DNA from: an uncultured Oscillospiraceae bacterium
Lineage (GTDB): Bacteria; Bacillota; Clostridia; Oscillospirales; Acutalibacteraceae
Length of the DNA stretch: 27,440 nt
NCBI GenBank assembly: GCA_910588935.1
Contig: CAJUSM010000036.1
Location: 1 to 27,440, forward strand
Reading direction: 5' to 3'
The notes beneath the pieces were generated by a model, which did not search any database, was not told the DNA's origin, and was given only the letters and a program-made list of their open reading frames with translations. Both the position numbers and the translations under genes were made by a program. Within the stretch, counting starts at the first letter, position 1. Each line of letters begins with the position of its first letter. Shown here one piece after another: positions 1-7,972 of the stretch.

Positions 1-262
1 AGAGAAGAAAAACCGCAGCTCTCAGATGCCGTGAGAAAATGGGAAAAGTTTCGTAGACTTCGGGTTGTGGGGCGGCGCCCCGCGACCTTGCCGCAGGGGG
101 AAGGTCCCCGGTGGGGACCGTTCTGACCCGACCGAGCCGGCAGGCGAGACCCCATCCATCACAAAAAATAATTCGGGATGAAGTCACGACAATCCTGCAA
201 CCTAACGGAAGTTTTCCACTTCCCTTCATAAAGTCCTCGTTTCGGACACGCCCGGAAAATCT
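1..262 (+). repeat. Structured dispersed repeat, copy A (left window end)
   Basis: Bases 119-168 are identical to the reverse complement of the window's last 50 bases. Weaker similarity runs on to about 262, including a shared motif of the form TTTTCCACTTC...TCATAAA.TCCT..TTT.GGACAC. The part before 119 has no partner in the window because the other copy is cut by the window end. It contains two perfect hairpins: GGGGC/GCCCC at 69-81 and GGTCCCC/GGGGACC at 103-119. The 12-bp palindrome of copy B has decayed in this copy. No coding potential is convincing here. The rest of the gene-free stretch up to 352 shows nothing recognisable. Confidence 0.75.
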
Positions 263-352
263 CCCATGGCATATGAAAACAAGCTGTTTACAGATTGGGT
301 ATTATTTAAGATGGAATAGAAAAGGAAAAAGGGCGCTTGCCCTGCCCCCCGC

Positions 353-395
353 AAAAAAGAAAAAGCGAAGCCAGCCTTTTCGCTGAGCCTCGCTT
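353..395 (-). terminator. Rho-independent terminator after ferredoxin gene
   Basis: Read on minus, a stem AAGCGAGGC / GCTTCGCTT (one G-U pair) at 363-395 is followed by TTTCTTTTTT. It lies 22 bases past the ferredoxin stop codon. Confidence 0.8.
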
Positions 396-416
396 CCCTT
401 TTGCGGCATAACAGCC

Positions 417-587
417 TTAGCCCTCCTGAGGAGCGCTAACCGGGCACACACCGGCGCAGGCGCCGCAGTCCAGGCACTTGTCAGGATCGATTACATACTT
501 GCCGTCGCCCTCGGAGATGGCATCGGCAGGGCACTCGCCGGCGCAGGCGCCGCAGGCAATGCATTCATCATTGATAGTATAAGGCAT
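417..587 (-). CDS. 2[4Fe-4S] ferredoxin
   Basis: A 56-residue bacterial-type ferredoxin, a small cytoplasmic electron carrier with two [4Fe-4S] clusters. Two CxxCxxCxxxCP motifs are visible (CIACGACAGECP and CLDCGACAGVCP), separated by the usual short linker, and the length is normal for clostridial ferredoxins. An in-frame ATG lies 5 codons upstream at 602, but it overlaps the GGAGGTG ribosome binding site. The ATG at 587, 7 bases after that site, is therefore the start, giving MPYTIND. The gene has its own promoter (618-645) and terminator (353-395), so it is probably monocistronic although it follows ricT on the same strand. The redox partner cannot be read from the context. Confidence 0.95.
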   Translation of the reverse strand: MPYTINDECIACGACAGECPADAISEGDGKYVIDPDKCLDCGACAGVCPVSAPQEG

Positions 588-617
588 AGGGAACACCTCC
601 ATGTATTTAATAAGCCT

Positions 618-645
618 ATTCTAACATATTTCCGTAAAATTGCAA
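618..645 (-). promoter_or_regulatory. SigmaA-type promoter of ferredoxin gene
   Basis: -35 TTGCAA (645-640), 16-base spacer, -10 TAGAAT (623-618) with an extended TGt just upstream. The start codon is about 30 bases downstream of the -10. Confidence 0.6.
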
Positions 646-681
646 CTGTTTTTCCAGATTATACTCACGAAATTTTTCTTT

Positions 682-717
682 GCGGCCATTCTGCCCTGTA
701 AGCAGGGCCGGGGCCGC
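682..717. other. Nested hairpin between ricT and ferredoxin gene
   Basis: GCGGCC (682-687) pairs with GGCCGC (712-717), enclosing GCCCTG (693-698) paired with CAGGGC (703-708). It lies downstream of ricT on minus but has no T-run, so it is not a classical terminator. A second small hairpin, ACAACAA/TTGTTGT, lies near 770-787. The rest of 646-877 holds no convincing gene. Confidence 0.4.
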
Positions 718-877
718 CCTTCCCAAAAGGGGATAGCGGAACATGAAAGCCTTCTTTTTATTCTGGGCTACAACAATTTTTTGTTGTGGAAACGGGTCTT
801 CCTTACTTTTTGGATACGCGCCATAATTTTGGGCAGATGGCCTAGGGCATTTCCATAGACTGCCTAGCTCCAGGCCC

Positions 878-1741
878 TCACTCTAATTTTTTCAGCTGTT
901 CAAGTTCCTGCTTGTCCACCTTCACCCGGCCGTCCTTAAGCACCTTTACCTGGTCCACGGTGTACACCTTAGGCGCGGCGTCCGGGTCCTTATCTAGGCG
1001 CACGGTAAGCCTGTGAGTTAAAAGGTTTTGGTCAATGACCACGCCCTTGCCGTCTGGAGTAGAGACCAGGGCATTCACCTTTGGCGTGGTGCGCAGCAGA
1101 TCCTGGTAGGCCTCCTGCTCGTATTTCAGGCAGCACATCAGCCGGCCGCAGGCTCCGGAAATCTTTACAGGGTTCAGGGAAAGCCCCTGCTCTTTGGCCA
1201 TTTTAATGCTAACCGGCTGGAACCCCCCCAGAAAAGAGCCGCAACAGAAGGGCCGGCCGCAGATGCCCATGCCGCCCAGCATTTTGGCCTCGTCCCGCAC
1301 GCCGATCTGCCGCAGCTCAATGCGGGTACGGAACATGCCGGCCAAATCCTTTACCAGTTCTCGGAAATCTACCCGGCCGTCGGCGGTAAAATAAAAGAGA
1401 ATTTTGCTGTTGTCAAAGGTGTACTCCACCTCTACCAGCTTCATTTCCAAGCCTCGGCTGGCAATCCTGCGCTCACAGGCCTTAAAGGCAGATTTTTCCT
1501 TTTTGTGGTTTTCCTCTACCTGCTTCAGGTCTTGGGGGGTAGCCCGGCGGATCAGCCTGCGCAGGGGCTGGACAATGGCGGAATCCTTAACCTCTCGGTT
1601 TTCCATAGCCACCTCGCCGCACTCAATGCCCCTGGCGGTTTCCACAATGGCCATTTCCCCTTTTTCCAGCTTTTCTTCCCCTGGATCAAAATAGTATACC
1701 TTTCCGGTGCTTTTAAATCGTACGCCGATTACTTCTGCCAT
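878..1741 (-). CDS. ricT: RicT/YaaT, PSP1-domain regulatory protein
   Basis: A 287-residue PSP1-family protein. In Bacillus subtilis RicT (YaaT) forms the RicA-RicF-RicT (Y) complex, which carries [4Fe-4S] clusters, works with RNase Y in mRNA maturation and is needed for sporulation and competence. The diagnostic cysteine-rich core is present: GICGRPFCC (Cys161, 166, 167) and GACGRLMCC (Cys198, 203, 204). The start follows AGGAGAAAACAA. Upstream on the same strand are holB and darA, the order known from Bacillus, with a 261-base gap after holB that shows only a TATAAT-like box and no gene. RicA and RicF partners are not in the window. Confidence 0.93.
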   Translation of the reverse strand: MAEVIGVRFKSTGKVYYFDPGEEKLEKGEMAIVETARGIECGEVAMENREVKDSAIVQPLRRLIRRATPQDLKQVEENHKKEKSAFKACERRIASRGLEMKLVEVEYTFDNSKILFYFTADGRVDFRELVKDLAGMFRTRIELRQIGVRDEAKMLGGMGICGRPFCCGSFLGGFQPVSIKMAKEQGLSLNPVKISGACGRLMCCLKYEQEAYQDLLRTTPKVNALVSTPDGKGVVIDQNLLTHRLTVRLDKDPDAAPKVYTVDQVKVLKDGRVKVDKQELEQLKKLE

Positions 1742-2002
1742 TTGTTTTCTCCTAACAAAATCATTTCCTTTGCCGCCAGTCTACCCCAAATACCCGCGGT
1801 AGAATACGGTAGGGCATTATAGGCAGGCGGCAGACTGAGTTGGCCTAGTTCCGGAAAAACCAGCCGCTGGCCTCCCCGCGGTGCTCAAATGGTATTATAT
1901 TTGGTATAAGCCCAGTACTTGGGCACAGCCGGCTCTCTCTGCCAAGCATAGGCTTTACGGCTTGGCTTCTGGCCCCCGCCCTAATTTATCAGGCGAATAC
2001 TC

Positions 2003-2974
2003 TTACCTAGCCAGCTCGGCGCAAAGACAGGTTGCCAGCAGGCTGCCGTTGGCATTGCGTTCCAGCTTCTGCCGGTAGCTCTCCGCGATTTCTGGCAGGA
2101 GAATGAGGCGGCTCATGGGCAAAACACAGAGCTTGTCGGCCGCCTCTGGCGCGCCGCCGAGTAATTCTTCCCCTTTGCACCGCAGGGCGCAGGCGTCCCG
2201 GAAGATCAGCTCCAGGCGGCCCAGCACCTCCTGAAACAGGGCGCGGTTTTTCTGCAGGGGGGCGCAGGCCTTCAGCAGCCGGTGGCCTCCGGCGGCAAGC
2301 ATGGCGTCCGCCATTTCCACCGCAATGGCATAAGCCTGGCCCGCGCTGCCGCCCTCCAGTTCTTCCCTCATTCGGCCAATATTTCCCCCGCAAAGCCTGG
2401 CCAGCTCTTGGGCGCGGGGAGAGCTGGCGCCACAGTTTTCCACAAGCCATTGGGCGGCCTCTTTCTCTTCTGGTGGGCGGAGGGTAAAAACCTGAGCCCG
2501 GGAACGGATGGTAGGCAGCAGGGATTCTGCCGATGGGCAGAGCATAAGAAAGACGCCCCCCTTTGGCGGCTCCTCAATTAGCTTAAGCAGCTTGTTTTGA
2601 GCGGGATCTAGGGTTCTGCTCCCCAGGTGGACAATATAGATATTGTAATCAGCCTCCTCTGGCATACGGTAGGCGTCCTCCAGCATTTCCTTAGCTGCCT
2701 CTACAGTAAGCGCCCCGGTTGCCCCTCCGCCCTGAATCACCCGGATGTCTGGGTGGCTGCCTGCAGCCGCGCGGATACAGCTTGGGCACTGGCCGCAGGG
2801 GGCGCGCTCCTTGTTCCGGCAAGCCAAGGCCTTGGCGATCAGCGCCGCCAAGGCCTTTTTGCCACAGCCCTTTTCCCCCTGAAGGATCACCGCGTGGGGG
2901 AAACGCCCAGAGGAAAAGGCCGTGCTCAGGCTCTGCTTAACCTCTTGGTTGCCCAAAAAGCCGGGAAACTCCAT
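2003..2974 (-). CDS. holB: DNA polymerase III subunit delta'
   Basis: A 323-residue clamp-loader subunit that helps load the beta sliding clamp at the replication fork. It has an AAA+ fold: Walker A GEKGCGKK at residues 33-40, and a zinc-binding set with Cys52, Cys60, Cys63 and Cys66 (CGQCPSC). It also has the LLKLIEEPP segment and the SRA sensor region (TIRSRAQ) typical of the delta'/gamma family. The start ATG lies one base after the darA stop codon, and AAAGGTG inside the darA end serves as ribosome binding site, so the two are translationally linked. The C-terminal third is poorly conserved, as is usual for the family. Confidence 0.93.
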   Translation of the reverse strand: MEFPGFLGNQEVKQSLSTAFSSGRFPHAVILQGEKGCGKKALAALIAKALACRNKERAPCGQCPSCIRAAAGSHPDIRVIQGGGATGALTVEAAKEMLEDAYRMPEEADYNIYIVHLGSRTLDPAQNKLLKLIEEPPKGGVFLMLCPSAESLLPTIRSRAQVFTLRPPEEKEAAQWLVENCGASSPRAQELARLCGGNIGRMREELEGGSAGQAYAIAVEMADAMLAAGGHRLLKACAPLQKNRALFQEVLGRLELIFRDACALRCKGEELLGGAPEAADKLCVLPMSRLILLPEIAESYRQKLERNANGSLLATCLCAELAR

Positions 2975-2975
2975 A

Positions 2976-3299
2976 TTACACCTTTTCGAAACGGTCTACG
3001 TTTAGAACAAAAATGGTGGAGCCGCCCACAGTAACCTCTACAGGGAAAGAGGAGTACATGCCTACCTCCATAGTGGAGGAGTGGGGGACAATCTGGGTAC
3101 GGCGGCTGCTGTATTTGGCAATAATGCTGATTACATCATCCACCTTCTCGTCCTCCACGCCAGAGATAAAGGTAGTGTTGCCAGCCATTAGAAATCCGCC
3201 AGTGGTGGCCAGCTTGGTAACAGAAAAGCCTTCCCGGGTAAGGGCGGAGGATACTGCTCCGCTGTCGTCGTTGCTGACAATAGCCAATATAAGTTTCAT
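2976..3299 (-). CDS. darA: Cyclic di-AMP receptor DarA (PstA, PII-like)
   Basis: A 107-residue protein matching the DarA/PstA (YaaQ) family, a trimeric PII-like cytosolic receptor for the second messenger c-di-AMP. Family hallmarks are the N-terminal MKLILAIV strand, the GFSVTKLATTGGFL segment and the C-terminal VGGSTIFVLNVDRFEK strand. It is full length. The start follows AGGAAGGGG. It heads the darA-holB-ricT run. A DarA gene implies c-di-AMP signalling in the host, although no cyclase or phosphodiesterase is visible here. Confidence 0.95.
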   Translation of the reverse strand: MKLILAIVSNDDSGAVSSALTREGFSVTKLATTGGFLMAGNTTFISGVEDEKVDDVISIIAKYSSRRTQIVPHSSTMEVGMYSSFPVEVTVGGSTIFVLNVDRFEKV

Positions 3300-3468
3300 A
3301 AATATGCCCCTTCCTGATTTCCTCAGGTTATTTTTAGCTTATTTTAGCATAAATCACCGGAAAATGCTAGCCCTTATCCTGGAATTTTTGCAACATGGGC
3401 GAATCTGTAAGGCGTTGGGCGGATGTTGGGAAAGCGCCGCGCAATGGCCCGGCCGTGCCAATGCTTCT

Positions 3469-4773
3469 CTAATTGTGGCTATCGCCTCTTAGCAAGGGAG
3501 GGCCATCCTCTGCCAAAACCTTTCTGCTCAGGTAAAGCAGGGCAAAAATGTTTGGCAGGGCCATAAGCCCGTTTAGGGCGTCTCCCAACTGGAACGCTGC
3601 CCGCAGGGGCGTTAGGCACCCCACCCCAGCGGCAAGGCCGGCGGCGGCCGGGTATGCCCATTTCCACCGGCCGCCCCCCAGGTAGGCCAGCCCCTCTTTG
3701 CCATAGCAGCACCAGGCCACTACGGTAGCCAGGGCAAACAGCGCCGTGCAGGCGGAGACAGCCCAACGGCCCCAGTCTCCCAGAGCGGACTGGTAGGCGT
3801 AGAAGGTGAGCTCGGCTCCTTCCAGCCCAGGGGCAAAGCCGCACAAAATGCACAGCCCAGTTACTGTACACATTACAATAGTATCGGCAAAAACCTGGAA
3901 AATTCCCATGCATCCCAGGCGAGTTGGGGTTTCTCCCTGGATTCCCTGGTAGGCAAAGGCCGAGCTCCCCAGCCCGGCCTCGTTGGTAAATACCCCCCGA
4001 GACACCCCGGCCTTCACCGCGGCCAACATGCCAACCGCGCCTCCCATGCCAGCCCGAAGAGAGAAGGCCCCCTGAAAAATGCTGGCCAATGCCTGGGGGA
4101 GCCGGTCCCTGTGTACCCATAGCACCCCGAGAGAGGCGGCGAAGAAGAGGATCGTCATAAAGGGTACCAGCTTTTCTGTGATCTTCACTGCCAGCCGCAG
4201 ACCTCCTCTTGCTACAAAAAATACGGTAAGACCCATGGCGGCTGCCACGGCTTTGCCAGGCAGGCCCAAATCCCGGCAGGCGGAGGCCAGGGCGTTCATC
4301 TGCACCATATTGCCCATGCCAAGGGAAGAAAGGCAGCAGCCCGCTGCGTAAACCAGGGCCAGCCATTTTCCCCATTTTCCGGCAGACTGTATGTAGGAAA
4401 GGGGACCGCCCTGCCGCCCTGCCGCCAGGTAGTTTTCAGCAAACACAGTCATCATGCCCAACAGGGCGGAAACCCACATCCAGAAAATCGCGCCGGGCCC
4501 TCCCGCTGTAATTGCCGCCGCCACACCTACAATATTCCCTGTGCCAATGGACCCGGCCAGGGCTGTGGAGATGGCCTGAAACCGCGTGACCCCGCCATGC
4601 TTTCGGGGGGCGGCGTCCATTCCCAGGGCTATTTTCAGCCACATGCCCACCCGGCGCACTTGGAAAAAACCAGAATTCCAAGTGAACAAAACGCCAGCCG
4701 CTAGGATGAGGGCCAGTACATGCCAGCCCCACAGCACCTCCCGCAAGCCCTCCAAAAGGTTGTCAGTCCTCAA
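3469..4773 (-). CDS. AGCS-family sodium:alanine/glycine symporter
   Basis: A 434-residue integral membrane protein of the alanine or glycine:cation symporter family. The signature is clear: GSIGTGNIVGVAAAITAGG followed by GPGAIFWMW (to residue 100), then many hydrophobic helices and the conserved FTNEAGLGSS segment near the middle. It imports small neutral amino acids with sodium; the exact substrate cannot be read. Its start overlaps the end of the upstream amidase-like gene by 11 bases, so the two are co-translated, and the polysaccharide deacetylase lies further upstream. That context suggests possible use of amino acids released from peptidoglycan, which is inference. Confidence 0.93.
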   Translation of the reverse strand: MRTDNLLEGLREVLWGWHVLALILAAGVLFTWNSGFFQVRRVGMWLKIALGMDAAPRKHGGVTRFQAISTALAGSIGTGNIVGVAAAITAGGPGAIFWMWVSALLGMMTVFAENYLAAGRQGGPLSYIQSAGKWGKWLALVYAAGCCLSSLGMGNMVQMNALASACRDLGLPGKAVAAAMGLTVFFVARGGLRLAVKITEKLVPFMTILFFAASLGVLWVHRDRLPQALASIFQGAFSLRAGMGGAVGMLAAVKAGVSRGVFTNEAGLGSSAFAYQGIQGETPTRLGCMGIFQVFADTIVMCTVTGLCILCGFAPGLEGAELTFYAYQSALGDWGRWAVSACTALFALATVVAWCCYGKEGLAYLGGGRWKWAYPAAAGLAAGVGCLTPLRAAFQLGDALNGLMALPNIFALLYLSRKVLAEDGPPLLRGDSHN

Positions 4774-5278
4774 TGCCGTCTCCCTCCAGAAAATCCTTTA
4801 CAGCCTTGGCCAGTGCCAGGGCAATGGCCTCTACATTGTTTACCAGCCAGGCCTCGTCCTGAGGGTTGTCGTGGTAGCCAAGCTTAACCGTTACCGCCGG
4901 TACCTTTGCGCTGCTCAGCTCTGCCTGCGCCGCGGTGGCAACCACCTCTACTAGCTCTGGCTGGGGATAGGCCTGTTTCAGCCGGGCTGCAGTGACCTCT
5001 GCCGCCCGTTTTCCCGCGGGGCTGTATTTATAGTAAAAGACCTCTGCCCCCTTGATTTTCCCTTCAATCTCCTCTGGCGCGGCATGGCTGCCCAAAGAGA
5101 GGAGGAGCCCGCAGCCTTGGGCGGGCTCTTCGCCCCCCTCCCCCCGCTGGCAGAGGATTTCCAGGCTGTCCAGCATGGGAGACATGGACTTGGCAATTCG
5201 CCCCATCCAGTAGCTCTCATCTCCGCCATTGGGATATTTTTCCTTTTTGGTAGAAGACTTCAGAAACATTTTTTTCAT
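4763..5278 (-). CDS. Degenerate N-acetylmuramoyl-L-alanine amidase-like protein (Amidase_3)
   Basis: A 171-residue protein whose C-terminal part (VPAVTVKLGYHDNPQDEAW, then a helix ending ...KAVKDFLEGD) clearly matches Amidase_3-type zinc amidases, which cleave the glycan-peptide bond of peptidoglycan. Active members read VE(L/V)xYHDN and (L/I)ALHSNAAP. Here the catalytic Glu is Lys (VKLGYHDN), and the usual zinc-binding His position reads Gly (LSLGSHAAP). The region between is also shorter than usual. No signal peptide is visible. It is probably catalytically inactive, or a structural or binding relic. The ATG at 5278 was kept as start although the AGGA site lies about 12 bases away; 5269 is an alternative. 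Confidence 0.75.
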   Translation of the reverse strand: MKKMFLKSSTKKEKYPNGGDESYWMGRIAKSMSPMLDSLEILCQRGEGGEEPAQGCGLLLSLGSHAAPEEIEGKIKGAEVFYYKYSPAGKRAAEVTAARLKQAYPQPELVEVVATAAQAELSSAKVPAVTVKLGYHDNPQDEAWLVNNVEAIALALAKAVKDFLEGDGIED

Positions 5279-5381
5279 GGCTTTTCATTCCTTTCTTTAT
5301 GTTGTATCCGGTGGAGGGCGCTGTAAGGGCCAGTATAAAGGCGGCGCCCCTTTTTATGCTTCTGTCGGCACGCCGCCGGTT

Positions 5382-6296
5382 TTACCCGGCTTTTTCCAGC
5401 TTTTGAAAAAATGCCTGGGAGCTGACCCCCGATGGCCGGAGGAAACGTCCCAAATTATACAGTGATTCTTCATCCCGGCGGATTTCATTTACCCGCTCCC
5501 GGCAGGTCATTGTCGCCTCAAACCCCATTTCCCGCACAATCTCCGGGCTCTCCCGGCTGATGGCTCCAAAGGGGTATACAAATGCTGTGGGCCTTATGCC
5601 CAAATGCTCTGCTAGGGCTTCCTGGGCCTTGGTCAGATCCGCGGTAAGCAAAGCCCGATACTGTGAGGCGGATTCCCCGGCCAGCTTTTCGGCCCCCACT
5701 CGCCCGCCCTGGCTCTGGTGCAGGTTATAGCTGTGGTTCTGTATTTCCACCAGCCCAGAGTCCGCCATCTCCTTTAGTTGGTCCCAGTTGGCGTGGGTAT
5801 AGTAGGCGTTGCACTCCCCGGTTTCACTATAATGCTCTGTCCAGCGGATGACAGGGGAAATTACAAATTTGCACTGGTATTTTTGTGCAATGCTGTAGGC
5901 ATACAGATAATTGTTGTAATAGCCGTCGTCAAAGGTTAGCAGAATCGGCTTTTCCGGCAGCTGGCCGCCGTGCTTGGCGTAGTCAATCAGATCCTGCACC
6001 AAAACCGTAGTATATCCATTCTTTTTTAGATACAGCAGGTCGTTCTCAAATTCGCTGGGAGAAACCACATACTTTCCGTGCCGCGCCTGGTCTTTCAGCA
6101 CCGCGTGGTACATTACTACCGGCACCCGCACCGTTTCCCCCGCTGTCATGGCGCTTACGGTGAATACCGCGCCTAGGCCAATGGCTGCCGACAACAGGGC
6201 TGTTACCAGTACCCGCAGGTTTATCCGCAGCGTGGCAAAAAGCCCTGGGGGAAGGGCTTTTTTGCCTGTAGTTCGTTTTTTCTCTGCTTGCGTCAT
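5382..6296 (-). CDS. Polysaccharide deacetylase (NodB domain), membrane-anchored
   Basis: A 304-residue carbohydrate esterase 4 family protein, probably removing N-acetyl groups from peptidoglycan or another extracellular glycan. It has a cytoplasmic basic stretch and one N-terminal membrane segment (around residues 22-45, LRVLVTALLSAAIGLGAVF). The NodB domain follows: VPVVMYH, TFDDGYY with the metal and catalytic Asp pair, NHSYNLH with the metal His pair, and AFVYPFG near the C-terminal side. The motifs look intact, so it should be active. An in-frame TTG at 6332 would add 12 residues; the ATG at 6296 (MTQAEKK) gives a better membrane-protein start, though its ribosome binding site is weak. 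It is followed by the amidase-like gene. Confidence 0.9.
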   Translation of the reverse strand: MTQAEKKRTTGKKALPPGLFATLRINLRVLVTALLSAAIGLGAVFTVSAMTAGETVRVPVVMYHAVLKDQARHGKYVVSPSEFENDLLYLKKNGYTTVLVQDLIDYAKHGGQLPEKPILLTFDDGYYNNYLYAYSIAQKYQCKFVISPVIRWTEHYSETGECNAYYTHANWDQLKEMADSGLVEIQNHSYNLHQSQGGRVGAEKLAGESASQYRALLTADLTKAQEALAEHLGIRPTAFVYPFGAISRESPEIVREMGFEATMTCRERVNEIRRDEESLYNLGRFLRPSGVSSQAFFQKLEKAG

Positions 6297-6419
6297 GGCT
6301 GCACCGCTTTCTTTCCATAGAATAAAGGACAAAGCAGCAATTCGTTCCCTTGGCTATTTATAGTCTGGATGATGGGAAAATATTCTGCCCATTTTTCCTG
6401 ACAAGATGTGAAATTTAGG

Positions 6420-6448
6420 TGGAAATATCTGGGCAGACGTGATAGAAT
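6420..6448 (+). promoter_or_regulatory. Putative promoter of HAD phosphatase operon
   Basis: -35-like TGGAAA (6420-6425), 17-base spacer, -10 TAGAAT (6443-6448). The start codon is 43 bases downstream of the -10. The -35 is weak. Confidence 0.4.
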
Positions 6449-6491
6449 GAAGTATCAGATACTGTAAAAAGCGGACTTCTAGGAGAAGTAT

Positions 6492-7325
6492 ATGAAAAAT
6501 ACCCTTTATATTACAGACTTGGACGGTACCCTGCTGAACCGCCGGGACAGGCTCTCTGCTTTTACCGTTCACACCCTAAACCGCTTGCTGGATAAAGGGA
6601 TGCTTTTTACCTTTGCCACGGCCCGCTCCATGCTCTCTGCCCGGGTAGTTACCCAAGGCCTTTCTCCCCGGTTTCCCTGGATTGTTTACAACGGGGCGTT
6701 TATCATAGACGGCGGAACCGGAGAGCCTGTGTTTCAAACCTTTTTTACCCAGGAGCAAACAGAATATCTTCGGGCCGAAGCTGGCCTCTGGGGCTTTTTC
6801 CCCTTGGTATACGGGATTGTAGAGGGAAAAGAGCGGGTTTCCTTTTATGAAAACCAGGCCTTCCTTCATCCGGGCATGGCCTATTATTTGGAGTGCCGCC
6901 AAAACGACCGGCGGATGCGTCCGGTACGCGCCCAGGACGAGCTGTACAAGGGTCGGGTCTTTTACATGACCTTTATCCACCAGAAGGAAGCCCTTGCCCC
7001 CCTATGGGACCGGGTAAAGGATTTTTGCTGGCTTAACGGCACCTTTCAGCAGGAGCTTTACCGCCAGGAATATTGGCTGGAGCTAATGCCCCGGCAGGCA
7101 ACGAAGGCCCAAGGGGCAAAGCGGCTGAAAGAATCGTTAGGCTGCAGCCGGATAGTGGCTTTTGGAGACGCCATGAATGACCTGCCCTTGTTTGCCGCGG
7201 CTGATGAAAGCTACGCGGTGGCAAACGCCAAGGAGGAGCTGAAAGCGGCGGCTTCTGCTGTGATTGGCAGCAATGAGGAAGACGGTGTGGCCAGGTTTTT
7301 GCTAGAGCGCTTGGGGGAGCCATAG
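6492..7325 (+). CDS. Cof-type HAD-superfamily hydrolase
   Basis: A 277-residue HAD-IIB (Cof) phosphatase, cytoplasmic and Mg-dependent; such enzymes typically dephosphorylate sugar phosphates or similar small metabolites. All HAD motifs are present: DLDGT (Asp9 nucleophile, Asp11), Thr in ATAR (42-45), Lys205 in ATKAQGAKRL, and GDAMND (225-230). The length is normal for the family. The start follows AGGAGAAGTAT. It is the first gene of a same-strand run of four; the gap to the next start is 116 bases and holds a 9-bp hairpin at 7368-7390. The substrate cannot be predicted. Confidence 0.92.
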   Translation: MKNTLYITDLDGTLLNRRDRLSAFTVHTLNRLLDKGMLFTFATARSMLSARVVTQGLSPRFPWIVYNGAFIIDGGTGEPVFQTFFTQEQTEYLRAEAGLWGFFPLVYGIVEGKERVSFYENQAFLHPGMAYYLECRQNDRRMRPVRAQDELYKGRVFYMTFIHQKEALAPLWDRVKDFCWLNGTFQQELYRQEYWLELMPRQATKAQGAKRLKESLGCSRIVAFGDAMNDLPLFAAADESYAVANAKEELKAAASAVIGSNEEDGVARFLLERLGEP

Positions 7326-7367
7326 GGACGAAAAAGGATGAACCAGGTATGGCAGGCAGGCTAAAGG

Positions 7368-7390
7368 CTGGCTGGGGCTGGCCCAGCCAG
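7368..7390 (+). other. Intergenic hairpin
   Basis: CTGGCTGGG and CCCAGCCAG form a perfect 9-bp stem with a 5-base loop, between the HAD gene and the signal-peptidase-like gene. No T-run follows, so it may stabilise or process the message rather than terminate it. Confidence 0.45.
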
Positions 7391-7441
7391 AGCTAATTGC
7401 AGGCACAAAAAGGAAAATTTACAGAAAAGAGGCAATGTGCA

Positions 7442-7954
7442 ATGAAAGCGGCGATACAGATTCTCCGGGGGATGCTCTTCCTCCTGTGGCTTCTTTTGCT
7501 AGGGGGAAACCTTCTGCTGTTTTTGGATGAGCACCAGCCCCCGCGGCTGGCGGGCTGGGTGGGCTGGCATGTATCTGATACCCAAATGGAGCCAGGCCTT
7601 TCTCAAGACGACTTGGCTCTAATCCGGCTGGACGCGCAGGCGCAGCCTGGGGATATGGTGCTCTATTCCCAGGGGAATCGCCAGGAACTAAGCCGGATTA
7701 TTGGCACCAGCGAGGGCCAGCTGATCTTAAAACCAGATGGCGGCGAGGAAAGCCTGCTTGTAGCCCCCCAAGCCATTCAGGGGGTCTGCGTTACCTATGT
7801 CCCCGGTTTTGGCCCTGCCGCCCAGGCTATGCGCAGCTTGCCAGGCCTTATTGGGATTTTTGTGGTGGGATTGGTTCTGGTGGCGCTGCCAGGGCTGCTT
7901 CTTCGTCCCGCCCGTCCTGCCAGGAGCAACGGCCGTTATTCGGCCAGGCATTAG
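7442..7954 (+). CDS. Signal peptidase I-like (S26) protein lacking the catalytic Ser and His
   Basis: A 170-residue protein with an N-terminal membrane helix (11-28) and a C-terminal one (135-154), the topology of SipW-type S26B signal peptidases. Between them the fold signatures are recognisable: MEP at 49-51, a QDDLALI segment, PGDMVLYS, then SRIIGT and a YVPGFG strand. In active enzymes the first motif is SGSMEP and the last is HRI, giving a Ser-His (or Ser-Lys) dyad. Here the Ser position is Gln48 and the His position is Ser84. It is therefore probably a non-catalytic homologue. The ATG at 7442 follows an AGAGG-like site; an in-frame TTG at 7397 is less likely. It is followed 18 bases later by the methyltransferase. 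Confidence 0.72.
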   Translation: MKAAIQILRGMLFLLWLLLLGGNLLLFLDEHQPPRLAGWVGWHVSDTQMEPGLSQDDLALIRLDAQAQPGDMVLYSQGNRQELSRIIGTSEGQLILKPDGGEESLLVAPQAIQGVCVTYVPGFGPAAQAMRSLPGLIGIFVVGLVLVALPGLLLRPARPARSNGRYSARH

Positions 7955-7972
7955 CCGGAAAGGAGCGCGGTT

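Noticed and set aside
111..386. 91-codon plus-strand open frame at the left end
   Set aside because: It lies within the structured repeat and the ferredoxin terminator; composition is not protein-like.
1028..1822. 264-codon plus-strand open frame
   Set aside because: It lies antisense to ricT, which has clear family motifs; no ribosome binding site or recognisable domain.
1742..2002. Possible gene or promoter between holB and ricT
   Set aside because: No open frame with a ribosome binding site. A TATAAT box is present on minus but no acceptable -35 at 16-18 bases.
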